Assembly: GCA_030867875.1 (NCBI GenBank)
Contig: JAOWCC010000577.1
Coordinates: forward strand, 94,531,740 to 94,595,739
Length of the DNA stretch: 64,000 nucleotides
Reading direction: 5' to 3'
Origin: Actinernus sp. WN-2022
Lineage: Eukaryota; Cnidaria; Anthozoa; Actiniaria; Actinernidae
This document shows, piece after piece, positions 29,725 to 40,419 of the stretch. The notes under the pieces were generated by a model. The model was not told the origin of the DNA and ran no database searches. It worked only from the letters and a program-made list of their open reading frames with translations. The position numbers and the translations under genes were made by a program. The stretch's first letter is position 1. Each line of letters opens with the position of its first letter.

Positions 29725-32700
29725 ATGGGAAAGCAAGTCGCTGTCTTTCTGGTCATAGCGTTGTTTGTTAGCGCTGTCGTTGAGTCAAGGGCAGCAGTAA
29801 CTATACCTACGGCTGAAGCTGCACTAATACAACAATGTTCCAACGAGTATAAAACAGTGGTACAATCCCAGCAAACCACATTGAGCAATAGTGTTGCTCT
29901 AGCAAACCACTGCAAAAGGCTGAAGGTAATCATTATTTATGACATGCTCAGCAATAATATATATAGGCAATATAATATATTATATATATATAGGCAAGTT
30001 CCAATTATTTAATTCTAGGAATTGTGGTTTATTGACTACCTGAGGAGTTGAAGCAAGTTTTCGAGCGATCGCTTTGAAAGGCTATGATATTTTTTGGTTA
30101 TTATTAAAATGATAATTTGGAAAGAAAGAAAAATACCAGAACGAGGAAAGGAGAGCTAAGAAAAATGCTGTCCAATAAAAAAAAGGTGTCGTCTTCGAGA
30201 CTCGAACCACTAACTGCATGGACGCTAAGCGCGCGCTCTGCCTTCTGAGATATCAAGGAATAATCAACTGTGTGTATGGGAAAAAAAAGTTACAAATACT
30301 AGACGTGGGGCGCGCGGCGCGGCGGGAATCAATGTTCGATTGGTGGCTGTCGTCTTGGTGTTGCGCATGTATGGAGTCAATGTTCGATTGATGGCTGTTA
30401 AAGGGTCTATGTCTTGGTGTTGTGCATGTATGGAGTCAATGTTCGATTGGTGGTTGATAAAGGGACTATGTCTTGGTGTTGCGCATGTATGGAGTCAATG
30501 TTCGATTGGTGGTTGATAAAGGGTCTATGTCTTGGTGTTGCGCATGTATGGAGTCAATGTTCGATTGGTGGTTGATAAAGGGACTATGTCTTGGTGTTGC
30601 GCATGTATGGAGTCAGTGTTGGATTGGTGGCTGTTAAAGGGACTATGTCTTGGTGTTGTGCATGTATTGAGTCAATGTTCGATTGGTGGCTGTCAAAGGG
30701 ACTATGTCTTGGTTTTGTGCATATATGGAGTCAATGTTCGATTGGTTGGCTGTTAATTAATTTGGCTACAAACAGTTAAAAAACGCCTCCTTCAATGTTT
30801 GCATGATTGAAATGATTGATACATATTTGCCCACGTTAATACTACACCTATACACAGTTTGTTAGTCGTGTTTTTATATTTACTTTGATTTTAACCATCC
30901 CACATGTGCCCATGGTTAACGTTCGTCATTTCATATGAAAAACGGTGGGGAAAAAACTGTGTCCGACCCGGACTGCGAATTATAAAGGCCTCTCACCGTG
31001 ACACAGTTCCTTTAATTAGGATGTTCCCGTAATTTATAGATGTACTTGGTAACACTGTAATCGTCCACAGACTATGGTAACTTGTTTGGCAGCTCAGCCA
31101 TCATACAGTGGAACCGTAATCACCAGCTTTAGATACTGGATGTTGCAGATGGGAATAATGGACCAGATTTTCGGGTTCTGCCCAACTATGGACACAACAA
31201 CACTCAAGTCGGTGTTTCAACAAACAGGTGAGCCTGGAATGTACATGCGCTTTCAGTTGTTTGACATAGCCAGACAGAAATTATAAATATACTCACCAGC
31301 GCGCACTTTGTGAGAGTGTACGTAGACCATGGATGAGGTCATATTTCACTTAACGCATGCTCTGATTGGGTTGTGAGATTGCAGATATTGGAAATGACGT
31401 CATATCTCACTAACGCACACTGTGATTGGTTTGTGAGATAGTAGATAATAAAAATGACGTCATATATCACTAACGCACACTGTGATTGGTTTGTGACACT
31501 GTAGATCATGAAAATGACATCATCCATGTTTCCATGATAATTCAAAATCAAAATGGAAGAAATGCCGAATTGTTGTTATTTACACGTTTAAGGGAAAAGA
31601 AAGACTAGAAATATAACTGACAGCTTAAAATAGCAAAGTGTCACACAAAAGCGAAATAATTTATCTACTTTCTAGTGTAAAATGGTCGTACTTGCTTATC
31701 GAGCGCTACTTGTAGATAATATCTACAGATAATAGCAGTGAGATGTCACAACATACAGATAATACCTTCAAATAATATTGTACGCATGTGCAGTCAATGC
31801 TATAGCCAGCTATCGAGAATTAGCTGTGTCTTCTCAGACAGTCAGAATTAAGATAAATGCGTAAAATGTATAATAATAATAATAATATTAATATAAATTT
31901 TAACTTACATACAGTCCAGTATAAGGAAAAGACTAATCTAGTTATAATCAGAAGAATGGTATTCTGCTATAATGCAGTACATGCAGTATTGATTACACGA
32001 TCATAGAATTATGAATCATTTTGAAGAAGTTGGTGATGTTTGTACGTGTTCATCCTGATGTTTACAATGGTTTGTTTTTATCCAATTCAACAGACAAAGA
32101 TGGAAGTCTCTATGCTGTCAGTGTAGGTAAGTCTTCGTTGAAGCAATGTCCACGTGTATTTTTCAAGTTTTTCAAGTTTCCTTATTTTTTTCCACCGTTT
32201 ACAAGTGCGGTTCCATGACGTAGGGAGATTAAGCTAAAGGCCCGTTCAAACGGATCCAACATCGTCTAACACGTTGAATCCAATATTGTTGTACGAAGTT
32301 GGACGATGTTGGACGGGGGTGTTCAAACAGATCCAATATCAATCCAACATGTTGGATAGTACAGTGATATATATCGCAAAGGATTCCGGGATCAATATTT
32401 ACCCATAACCCTTCGTAGGGCTTTCTCTCTTGTCCCTGAGGTGTTAATCTTTGCTTGAAACGTCCAACACTGTTGGGAATGCCGTTCCAACGGATCCAAC
32501 ATGCTGGGACATACTTCAACGATCACGCGATAACGAAAGAAATGTTGTATCATGTAGGATGAAAAGTTGACTAGTTTTAAACATCATCCAATATTGTCCA
32601 ACAGGGTGTTCAAACGGATCCAACATGGTGGATCCAACAATGTTGGCTGATGTTGGGCTAACATGTTGGATCCGTTTGAACGGGCCTTAAGTTTACATTA

Positions 32701-34595
32701 GACAAAAAAAGAAAAAAATTCAACAGTTCAACATTATTGTACAGAGACCAAAGTAGCGAGAGCTTTCGAGCTAGCCACTGCTTATAGTTAACAATTATTC
32801 ACCGAAGTGGAGGTGAATAGTGGTTGATATTTACCGAGCCGCTTCTGCGAGGTAAATATCCTCCACTATTCACCAACACTGAGGTGAATAATTGTTTTAG
32901 TATACCACACTGTAGGTGAATAGCCAACACCAAAGAGTTATTTTATTTTATTTCAAATGGACAAAAACTCGCGTGAGGTGATCGCTGCTTCGCTCGGAGG
33001 TGAATATGAAATCATATTCACTGTTTGAATAGTCAATCAGAGCGCGCGAAAAGTGATATTCACTGGTGTGGTATACACTAATAATATATACAATGACAGT
33101 TAGGACAGTTAGGCACACCAGACGCGAGTACCTGTCCTTTTACAACAAAGGATGATGATTAATAATCAAATTGCAATTACACTGCCCGCGGAACTCGTTA
33201 GACAGACCAGGAAAAAAAAGGAATTCTCATGAATATACTTTTGTTCTTTTACAACCTCTTACTGACTGTTGTAAGTACAGTTTTTTCCCCAACTGAAAGA
33301 ACTGTTACAAACTGGAACTCACATCATATAGGATCCTTCTGAATGAAAATAAACAGTTATTTAAAGCATACTGTAAGCTATTAAGTAATTAAAGAACTTA
33401 ATTTATATGTACTTATCATATCAGGGGGGGAAGATATGCGCAGCAGCTATAATTGACTGAAATATCCACCGAAAATGTGAGAGGTATTTAGATCCGGTAT
33501 CGACTCTCAAAGATAATAGTAAAAAAAAGCTACTTTGGAAAGAACTGTTACAAACTGGAACTCACGTCATTTAGGATCAGAAAATAATGTTGTATTATTT
33601 AGATCCGGTATCGACTCACAAAGATGTAAAAAAGCTACTTGAAGCAGGGTTCGGCATGAAATGGAAACATGGAAAGAGTATGGTGATTTGGGAATAAAGG
33701 AGATTTATAGAGAAAACAGATCGAAAACGTGACTGTGTACCGCCCTTTTTTCGAAACAAAAACTGAATGCACATTCATGAATGCAAAGTGCGAGTCTACA
33801 GCGATCTCAGAACCATAAACAAGTACTGCCACCCTGTGAGCAGACCTTCTTCCTGCTGAAAGAGAAATGTTGAGATTACTCCTTTTAGCCAATGAAAGCG
33901 TGCGTTATTGCGATGCTCCCCGTATAATTTATATTAATAATTCATAAGGGTGTTAACTAATCCGAACCGCACAACATTCGAGTCACATGAATACTTCTAA
34001 TTAGACTGTCTTACAAGTATGGACCCTTTTTTGTACGCTGCGCATGTCCGTAACTCTATTTTTTTTACGTTTTCCATCAAAATATACTTTTAATTATTAT
34101 ATTGCTGGCTTTCACTCAATCCCCAGAAATTCAAATGACAAAGGGCATGGCGGCCATGTTGGTGCCTTAACAAAAGAATCTAACGAGGAATCTATTGTTT
34201 AAGGGTACCAACATGGCGGCTATGACGTCATGTGAAAGCCAGCAATAGTTTCATTTCACAAGTAGTTTACAACATTCGTGTCCGTGTTTTTCCCGCTCAT
34301 GTTGTAAGCACTACTTACAATTTGATTTGATTTCTCTCCATCCACAGAGGGAGACAAGTCAGAGCTGTGCGCGAGGCAGGTCCACATCGTGTGCGTTGAG
34401 AGTTACCTGGAGAAAATCAAGAGTTCAGGAAACATCTGCACTGCAGTTGAAACCCTAACCTCGTGCTACGAAAGTGAGGGGATCGCAAGGAATTGCTTCG
34501 CGGGTAAAATCACCGAAGACATGTACAAGGTTTTCAAGAGTGCGGGGAAAAGAGTTATTGACGCTCTTAAACAGAGTGTTCCAAACGCGTGCTAG
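29725..34595 (+). CDS. secreted cysteine-rich protein, copy 1, four coding exons, 212 aa
   Basis: Exons: 29725-29925, 31071-31227, 32094-32126 (a 33-bp mini-exon) and 34348-34595. All introns are GT-AG; exon 1 ends in phase 0 and exons 2 and 3 in phase 1, and the joined frame is open to TAG 34593-34595. A TTTTCTTTTCTTAG acceptor just before the start codon points to a 5' UTR exon upstream. Residues 1-23 are a signal peptide (MGKQVAVFLVIALFVSAVV). The mature protein has ten cysteines (38, 63, 72, 104, 138, 146, 161, 170, 180, 212). The pattern C-x24-C-x8-C in the first half is echoed by C-x22-C-x8-C in the second, suggesting an ancient internal duplication. No membrane segment follows, so it is presumably extracellular. 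I do not recognise the family; the spacing is loosely like nematode DUF19 (T20D4.11-like) proteins. Function unknown. A paralogue lies at 49635. Confidence 0.85.
30185..30258 (-). ncRNA. tRNA-derived SINE-like segment
   Basis: On the minus strand TATCTCAGAAGGCAGAGC resembles a pol III A box (30252-30235) and GGTTCGAGTCT a B box (30209-30199), about 26 bp apart. The T-stem and acceptor stem do not pair, so it is not a functional tRNA. It lies in intron 1 of copy 1. Confidence 0.4.
30329..30755. repeat. 59-bp minisatellite in intron 1, about 7 units
   Basis: ATGGAGTCAATGTTCGATTG repeats every 59 bp with units such as AAAGGGACTATGTCTTGGTG. The unit matches part of the TTAA MITE at 35182-35470 (TTGGTGGCTGTTAA, CTGCGCATG). 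The sequence after the array (30780-31011) matches that MITE's other half and ends at AGTTCCT followed by TTAA. The minisatellite is therefore an internal expansion of a MITE copy. Confidence 0.85.
31333..31525. repeat. 60-bp tandem repeat with TGACGTCA, about 3 units, intron 2
   Basis: ATGACGTCATATCTCACTAA recurs at 31333 (diverged), 31394, 31454 and partially at 31514. Each unit carries TGACGTCA or a one-base variant, a CRE/bZIP-type palindrome, and CACTGTGATTGGTTTGTGA with a CCAAT-type box inverted. Possible regulatory activity is inference only. Confidence 0.75.
32235..32688. mobile_element. Harbinger-like MITE, intron 3
   Basis: Element 32238-32685 with termini AGGCCCGTTCAAACGGATCC and reverse complement, flanked by TAA at both sides (32235-32237 and 32686-32688). 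A 3-bp TWA duplication is characteristic of PIF/Harbinger. The interior repeats ATCCAACAT-like words. No transposase. Confidence 0.8.
32790..33080. mobile_element. composite foldback MITE (AACAATTATTCACC / TAGTATACCACAC)
   Basis: A palindrome from AACAATTATTCACC to GGTGAATAATTGTT (32790-32896) is followed directly by an inverted-repeat unit (32898-33080, ends TAGTATACCACAC and GTGTGGTATACACTA). The same pair, in reverse order and orientation, lies at 51259-51466, so the two parts move as one element. It is in intron 3 of copy 1. Confidence 0.75.
33081..34100. other. intron 3, unannotated part
   Basis: No gene is seen. GAAAGAACTGTTACAAACTG followed by GAACTCAC occurs twice (33295 and 33538) with GATCCGGTATCGACTC twice (33492 and 33602), a local duplication of about 240 and 110 bp. 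Confidence 0.4.
34101..34246. mobile_element. small foldback element, intron 3
   Basis: ATTGCTGGCTTTCAC and its reverse complement close a 146-bp unit with inner arms AACATGGCGGC and GCGGCCATGTT. A similar core recurs at 62584-62715. Confidence 0.7.
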
Positions 34596-34781
34596 AGCAC
34601 ATGCATCGAAAACGTGTAATGCTGGCTTTCGTTCATACGTTCACATAGATTGATCGCTCTAAGGCGTCTATAACCCGAAAATGACGAGGACTCTCTGTCA
34701 TGCACAATACTCAATCATATATTAAACTGGTTCAACATTAATAGATTCGTAAAAACGGTCTAAACTCTGTATATCTTAGTG

Positions 34782-34787
34782 AATAAA
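34782..34787 (+). promoter_or_regulatory. polyadenylation signal AATAAA of gene copy 1
   Basis: AATAAA lies 187 bp after the stop codon of the secreted-protein gene copy 1, the first canonical signal downstream. Confidence 0.6.
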
Positions 34788-35177
34788 GTTGATGATTTGC
34801 CTGAAATTACTTGTTCTATGTGTGGCGCCGGTTAATCAGCCATGGACAGCTACTTAACTGTATTTTGTTGTTGCTTTTCGTGTGTTTGTTATTCATTTAT
34901 TTGGGAGTAGGTTGGAAGGAGGAATGTGGGTGTTTTTGAATACTCGCCCGGTGTCAAAACAGCAAATCGAACAACGGGAGTATGGTTAATTTTTTTTGTA
35001 TATTTGTCACAGAGATAAAAAATACAGATACAGTAGAATGTAATGTTTGGCGAGGAGACCTCGAGAAACCATCAGGCTTATAGTAAGAGGTCACCTCGTA
35101 CCTTGATACGTTTATAAAAAGTGATGCATATGAACCAAGAGAGGATGATTCATTGTTAGCACACAACTCAGGTGCAA

Positions 35178-35474
35178 TTAAAGGGGCTATGTTATGGCAC
35201 TGCGCATGTGTCGAGTAATCGTTCAGTTGGTGGCTGTTAATTGGATAAAAAAGTTAAACTTCTCTCCCTCAATGCTTGATTGAAAGGATTTTCAATATTC
35301 TCCCTGGAGACTGTTTATATACACTGTTTGTTAGTCATTTTTGCATATTTGCTTTGATTTTAAGCATCCCACATGGCCGAGAGGTTTGTTAGTTCATATC
35401 AAAATCGGTGGAAATAGCTGTTTCCGGCCCGGAACGGAAAGGTGAAGTCTATTACCATGACACAGCCCCTTTAA
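35178..35474. mobile_element. TTAA-flanked MITE, second family (289 bp)
   Basis: Element 35182-35470, TTAA on both sides. Termini AGGGGCTATGTTATGG and CCATGACACAGCCCCT are inverted repeats. A relative in intron 1 of copy 1 carries the 59-bp minisatellite, and a reverse-oriented fragment lies near 28790-28850. Non-coding. The TTAA site points to a piggyBac-type transposase in trans. Confidence 0.8.
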
Positions 35475-36080
35475 AGGCCTGGGTCTCAAAATCAAGATGA
35501 CTTATTATTCAAAGAAAAAAGTTCCCTTTACGGTAACTCCGCTATCACTCATCTTTCTTTTTGTAATATTTTCCATACAACTTTGACAAATATGGCAATT
35601 CAAAATAGTATGGGGAAGTCAGTCATTTAGCCTATTATAAAATTTGATACCTTAAAATTTACGCTGTTCAGCATTTTTTTTCTAGTGTCCTCGTTTGATT
35701 TATAAACTATGGACTATCTCTGATTCACACGCATAAAAATCTCCGGCATATGAAAACACTTTACCATGCCGCAGGAGGCTTTTAAATATATATATTTAAA
35801 TTACAATTCACAGATCACACTCTTTGTTTCCATGGAAACTGTTATGAGTAATTGTTAAGGTCGTGACAACATCGTGTTTGTCAAAATTTTAAGATAAACG
35901 ATTACAAAGAGAAAGATATAGGCTACCCCATTTTTATTTGCCGTCGACCATTTTGAAACCCAGGTCTTAATGCACCTGAGATCGAACGACGTTTCTTCAG
36001 CGATGATGAATTCAAGTCGTGACGCGTAGAGGATCCTGGGTAGGAGGATGGTTCTTTTTTAGCAACGTATTCTCGAGGTT
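35475..36080. other. intergenic, no gene seen
   Basis: No exon is supported. CTTCAGCGATGATGAATTCA at 35997 is near-identical to 25015 and to 57811, an interspersed repeat fragment. Confidence 0.4.
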
Positions 36081-36140
36081 TAGAATTACGATTATCGTAA
36101 ATCGTTATTGGCCGCTGAGATTACGATAATCGTAATTCTA
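36081..36140. repeat. perfect 20-bp inverted repeat
   Basis: TAGAATTACGATTATCGTAA is followed 20 bases later by its exact reverse complement. The 180 bp downstream (TCCTAACCCGAACC, ACGAGTTCACGGGTAAACGA) recurs at 60835-61020 inside the SLC32-like intron. Confidence 0.8.
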
Positions 36141-36341
36141 CTGACATCCTAACCCGAACCACAAAACTAACCATCGGACGAGTTCACGGGTAAACGACGG
36201 GTTCTCACTCACCTAGAGCTGGGGTTCACAGATAAACAAGAAGAGAACGTGAAGAAGAGAACGTTTTTTCAAGTGATCCTACTCGGGTTCGAATTCATAA
36301 CTTTTTGCGTGTAGTGCAGTGTAGCGCAGAGGTCATCACCA

Positions 36342-36660
36342 TAATAATAACACTGACACTGATACTGACAATAACGTCTTTATTTAAAGCTTAAGAGGGT
36401 AATACATAATAGTGTACAACACTAAGAAACCTGTAGCCCTAATTGCAATAATACAATACAATTATATAAAATGCTAAATACTAATATACTATTAATGCTA
36501 TACATATGAGCTATTTAATAAATATATAAGCTAACCATAACAGATACGATGTAAACACCCAAGTCACCACCCACCCCCCCACTCCCCACCGCCCACCCTC
36601 GCAAAAATGTAAATAAGCTAAGCCCCCTAGTCTCCACCTCCTCACCCAGAGAAATGTATA
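36342..36660 (-). mobile_element. LINE 3' UTR remnant
   Basis: An (ATA)n run and AACGTCTTTATTTAAAGCTT resemble a minus-strand LINE 3' end, like 25290-25420. No protein-coding part remains. The TTAA MITE starts just beyond at 36672. Confidence 0.35.
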
Positions 36661-36671
36661 TATACAAATGC

Positions 36672-37273
36672 TTAAAGTGCCACAACGACGAAAATTTACC
36701 ATTTCGATTTGCCACTTTTTCAGTGTCTATAGGTCAATCAGTATTAGAAATATCCGAAATAGTAAAAAATATTCCCAAATGGGCATCTTAAACCACAAAT
36801 TTTAGGAGAGTTTACCGGTAAAATCCTGTCCGCCATTGCTGGAAGCCGTGCCCTTTGTTCAGCTTTAAACAAAGGTTTATTCACCGGAAGTGATGTCATA
36901 CACTTAACACGACAACCTCGTGGCGCAAAATAGCGTGCATAAAAAAGTAGCCAACCTCGCAAAGATAAATATAACTTTCTTCTTATGTACGTGAAGATGT
37001 TTTTAGTAGAAATATGCCTCCAGGCGTTGTGTTCTGCAGGCGAGCGTTAAGTGTATGACATCATTTCCGGTGAATAAACCTTTGTTTAAAGCTGAACAAA
37101 GGGCACGGCTTCCAGTAATGATGGACGTGTAGATTCAATATTCGGAGCTAAAAAAATAAGACTTCCTGTCGTTGTATCGAAAAACAATTTGAACTGGTAA
37201 TAATATATGAACTCTACTTTATGAATATGCAAAAACATTGATATGTCAAAATTTGATCGTAGGGGCACTTTAA
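36672..37273. mobile_element. TTAA-flanked foldback MITE, copy 2
   Basis: Near-identical to 4432-5027 (594 against 596 bp), with TTAA at 36672-36675 and 37270-37273. The same internal inverted arms are present, with a few substitutions in the right arm. High identity indicates recent mobility of the family. Confidence 0.9.
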
Positions 37274-37319
37274 GTTCTAAGGTAAATTATAAAATCTGAG
37301 ATATTGCAAAAAAGACATT

Positions 37320-37900
37320 TTTAAAAGAACGACAACATATAATATGTTAAGGTCTAAAATGATCAAGAGAAAGCTGCTCATTCAGTAAGTATTCACTGAT
37401 AACATTTCTTGAATGAGTGGTCATTTGGCAGCTTTCTCAAGTTCAAAGGCAGCTTGGTTGTATTGACTGAAAAAGTTCTTCCAACGTACCTCTGTCTTAC
37501 GTATAAAAGAAGGACAAATAAAGTTTGTGTCTGCGTATCTAGTACGTCTAGAATGAACCTCACTATTTGGCTTTAGAAGTTCAGAAATATAAGGAGCTGC
37601 AACTCCTTGCAGCCGCTTAAAGACATGCAAGTGTGCATTTGGCAACTTTGACTTCTTCGTAAAATGGTAGCCAGTTTAAGTTGTTAAACAGTGGAACTGA
37701 TGGTGACTGAAATTTGGCGTCTAAGATAATTCTCGCAGCCCTTTTTTGCAGCCTCAGCACCCTAGCTAGATTACTGCAGCTGGACCATACTACACTTGCA
37801 TACACTAAGCCCGTCTCCCGCCGTTCTGAATGTGACAAATCTTTATCATTATCAAACAACGAGTGTCTATTTAGAGGTCTGGGACATAGAAACCGCCATT
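37320..37900 (-). mobile_element. LINE 3' fragment, CR1/L2-like
   Basis: Minus-strand frames 37617-37925 and 37421-37645 encode the post-RT tail of a LINE: YASVVWSSCSNL, RVLRLQKRAARIIL, LFNNLNWLPF, then FKRLQGVAAPYISELL. One frame shift separates them. The 5' part is absent. Confidence 0.8.
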
Positions 37901-38049
37901 TTGAATGTCCTGGCAGCTCTTCCAAATATGGAATATGCTTGCTATTTTATTGGTATGTGAGAATCATGATTATCGAAATTTCAGCGGCCAAGTAACAATT
38001 TACGATAATCGAAATTTCAAACTCGAGATCATGTTGTTTATAGCTTGCG

Positions 38050-38215
38050 ACGTACGACGCCATCTTTGATAAGGCACGTAGAGGATCCTGGGTAGGATGG
38101 TCTTTATATAGCTCGCCATCTTTGATAAGGCGCGTAGAGGTCCCTGGGTAGGAGAGTGATTGTTTCTATAGCTTGCGATCTTTGATAAGGTGCGTAGATG
38201 CCCCTGGGTAAACAA
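38050..38215. repeat. ~70-bp tandem repeat derived from a Mutator-like TIR
   Basis: Three copies of GCCATCTTTGATAAGGCRCG followed by TAGAGG...CCTGGGTA, at about 38060, 38107 and 38175. The unit resembles the terminal repeat of the element at 57482-57959 (GCCATCTTTGATTAGGCGCG). Confidence 0.65.
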
Positions 38216-40419
38216 AAGCGAACCACTAGCTTGTTATCCATGACAACCGAAATAGCTTTTCATTCAGTATCGAATAACTGAAAACAACTATACCCTGTTA
38301 TGAGTTCCTGGTCACTTTTGGTTTTGCGTATCAGGCGCCATTAAGTCCGCTAAAAATTCTCAGTGAATTCTTAGTAAGGCTTGAAGATCATCACGGGAAT
38401 AGGTAAAGTAATGAGTGTTGGGTGTAACCGTAAGGAACGTTTATGTGTCACAGTAAGAGGCCTTCATGATATTCGCAGTCCGGAATAGCACAGTTATTTT
38501 CAGCGATTTTATGCTTAAAAACTCAAAGGAAATATGGAATATTTACTAACAAACAGTGTCGTAGTGTTTCGCACGTATGGAGTCAATGCTCGAATGATGT
38601 TAATTGGCCGATCAACCGGGCTGAGTTTTTCCAATGTAATCGCGTTGACCGGGCAAGGCGGAGCTGCCGAACCCATTTCATTTTCCCACAAATCCATATG
38701 GACTTCTGCTTGTCATAATTATGTAGTAATGTATCGATAGCTTGTGATATTTTTAGTTATAAAAATCATGTTTGGTGTCATCATTAAACGGTCGTGTTAA
38801 GGTAATATTAGGGAGCTTAAGCAACCTGGACGACGACGGCTGTGACGACGGAACGTAGAAAAGTGTTTTCTCCCGAAATTTGGAGTTTACTTTTCTTTTA
38901 GTTGCCTTTAGGTGTTTTTATAACCGTATTTTCGAAAAATGTGATCGGGACAGAGTTCCGTTCAGGCCGAACGATAAACGGTGCGATTTATTTTCTTACG
39001 TTCCCGTTCTCCTTTGAAGGTAAACTTTGTTGTTTTCACGTTCTGTTTATTAAAAAAAGGATCAAATTGTAGGTGACTGCGTGCATTTTCACGTGCAGTT
39101 CAGTGTATTTTGTAACTAACGCTATTGTTTTATGCCGTCGTCCTATAGACGTCGTATTCTTCCGAGAGTCGTGTGATTTTGTACCCGAATTCGAATGTTC
39201 GAACCTAGCTTGATTAATTGATCAAAATGAAAGTTTGGGAGGCCTCGGAGGAAGAGAAAAAGCGCGAAAATTCACAATTATTTTAATTAAAAAGTAGATC
39301 TCTAAGCCAGTCATGATAACGCATTTTTCTTGTGATAAAAAACCCAAACATTTTGCAAGGCGATGTTTAAGTAGAAGCGATACTGATTGATTCATTGATT
39401 TTTACTTCAACGTTAGCTTTCTTTGCCGACAAGAGTAGCATATTTACACAGGGAACTAATCTACCATATGACACTCTAGCGGAGACGAAGCTGTAGTAAT
39501 ATGCCAGCGATTCTAACTGTCACGACCATCATGCAAGTAATGAGGGCCTGATACTCATCTTAGATCCCATGACCGCACATAATCATGGTTAGGCGATGTG
39601 TTCCAACGGGTTGAGTTGATGAGGCGGTTTGTCGGGAAATGCTGTTGTTATTAAAATGGCTGCTATTGCATGTGAGAGAGAAAATATTGATAACTAACAT
39701 CCATGCATGCCAGCAATTTATTGATATTTTTCCTTTATTACTTCAGCTTCACTATACAGTAAACGAAATAACGATCAATATGAATTGCTGACTTATTTTG
39801 TGAGAAATTAGCGAAATAACTGATAGCCCGACAACTCAGGCTGCCCCGCAGAATGGTATTATAATGAAAACGCGCGGTCTCTCGAAGCAGAGCCTCCGGT
39901 GTAGTTCAAGAATTGATTTTTGGTGTGTTTCGACCACATCCAAGCCGGGATCTCGGCAAATCGGGCCAGCCCGCCTCATGCAAGGCAACTGTAAATAACG
40001 TAGCGGGCCATCTCTAAGTACGCTTGACCTAAGTGGCGCCATTAAATAGAGCTACCGAATGGTCAGTCAAAATTTGGAAGTGCTCGTCGTTTTAGGCCTT
40101 TGCTCGAATGCCTGGAAAAAAGATTGTGTGCTCGAATTGCTCGTACTTGCTTTCTCCCAAGGTGCTCGTTTGGTCGTTTTTTTGTATAGAATGTTGTTCG
40201 CAGCTGTGATAAAATATAATTGCACGTGCTCGCCCTAAACACAACATGCTCGCCAATGCTGGAATTAATTTACCATTCGGTAGCCCTTAAATGAAATTAC
40301 TTTTTTCGAGTATTTTGTGTTTTGAAGGATTATAATATTGTTGATCGTATTTTGTGCTTTCTGAGGAAAATTGAACCCTTTGAATACTTTTTTCTTAGCA
40401 GTTTCTGACAACATCCATC
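38216..40419. other. gene-free region
   Basis: No exon is supported. A block at 38455-38620 has weak reverse similarity to the 289-bp TTAA MITE (CGCACGTATGGAGTCAATGC). Nothing else was recognised. Confidence 0.45.

Noticed and set aside
30185..30258. Functional tRNA gene
   Set aside because: A and B boxes are plausible, but the T and acceptor stems do not pair. Kept only as a SINE-like segment.
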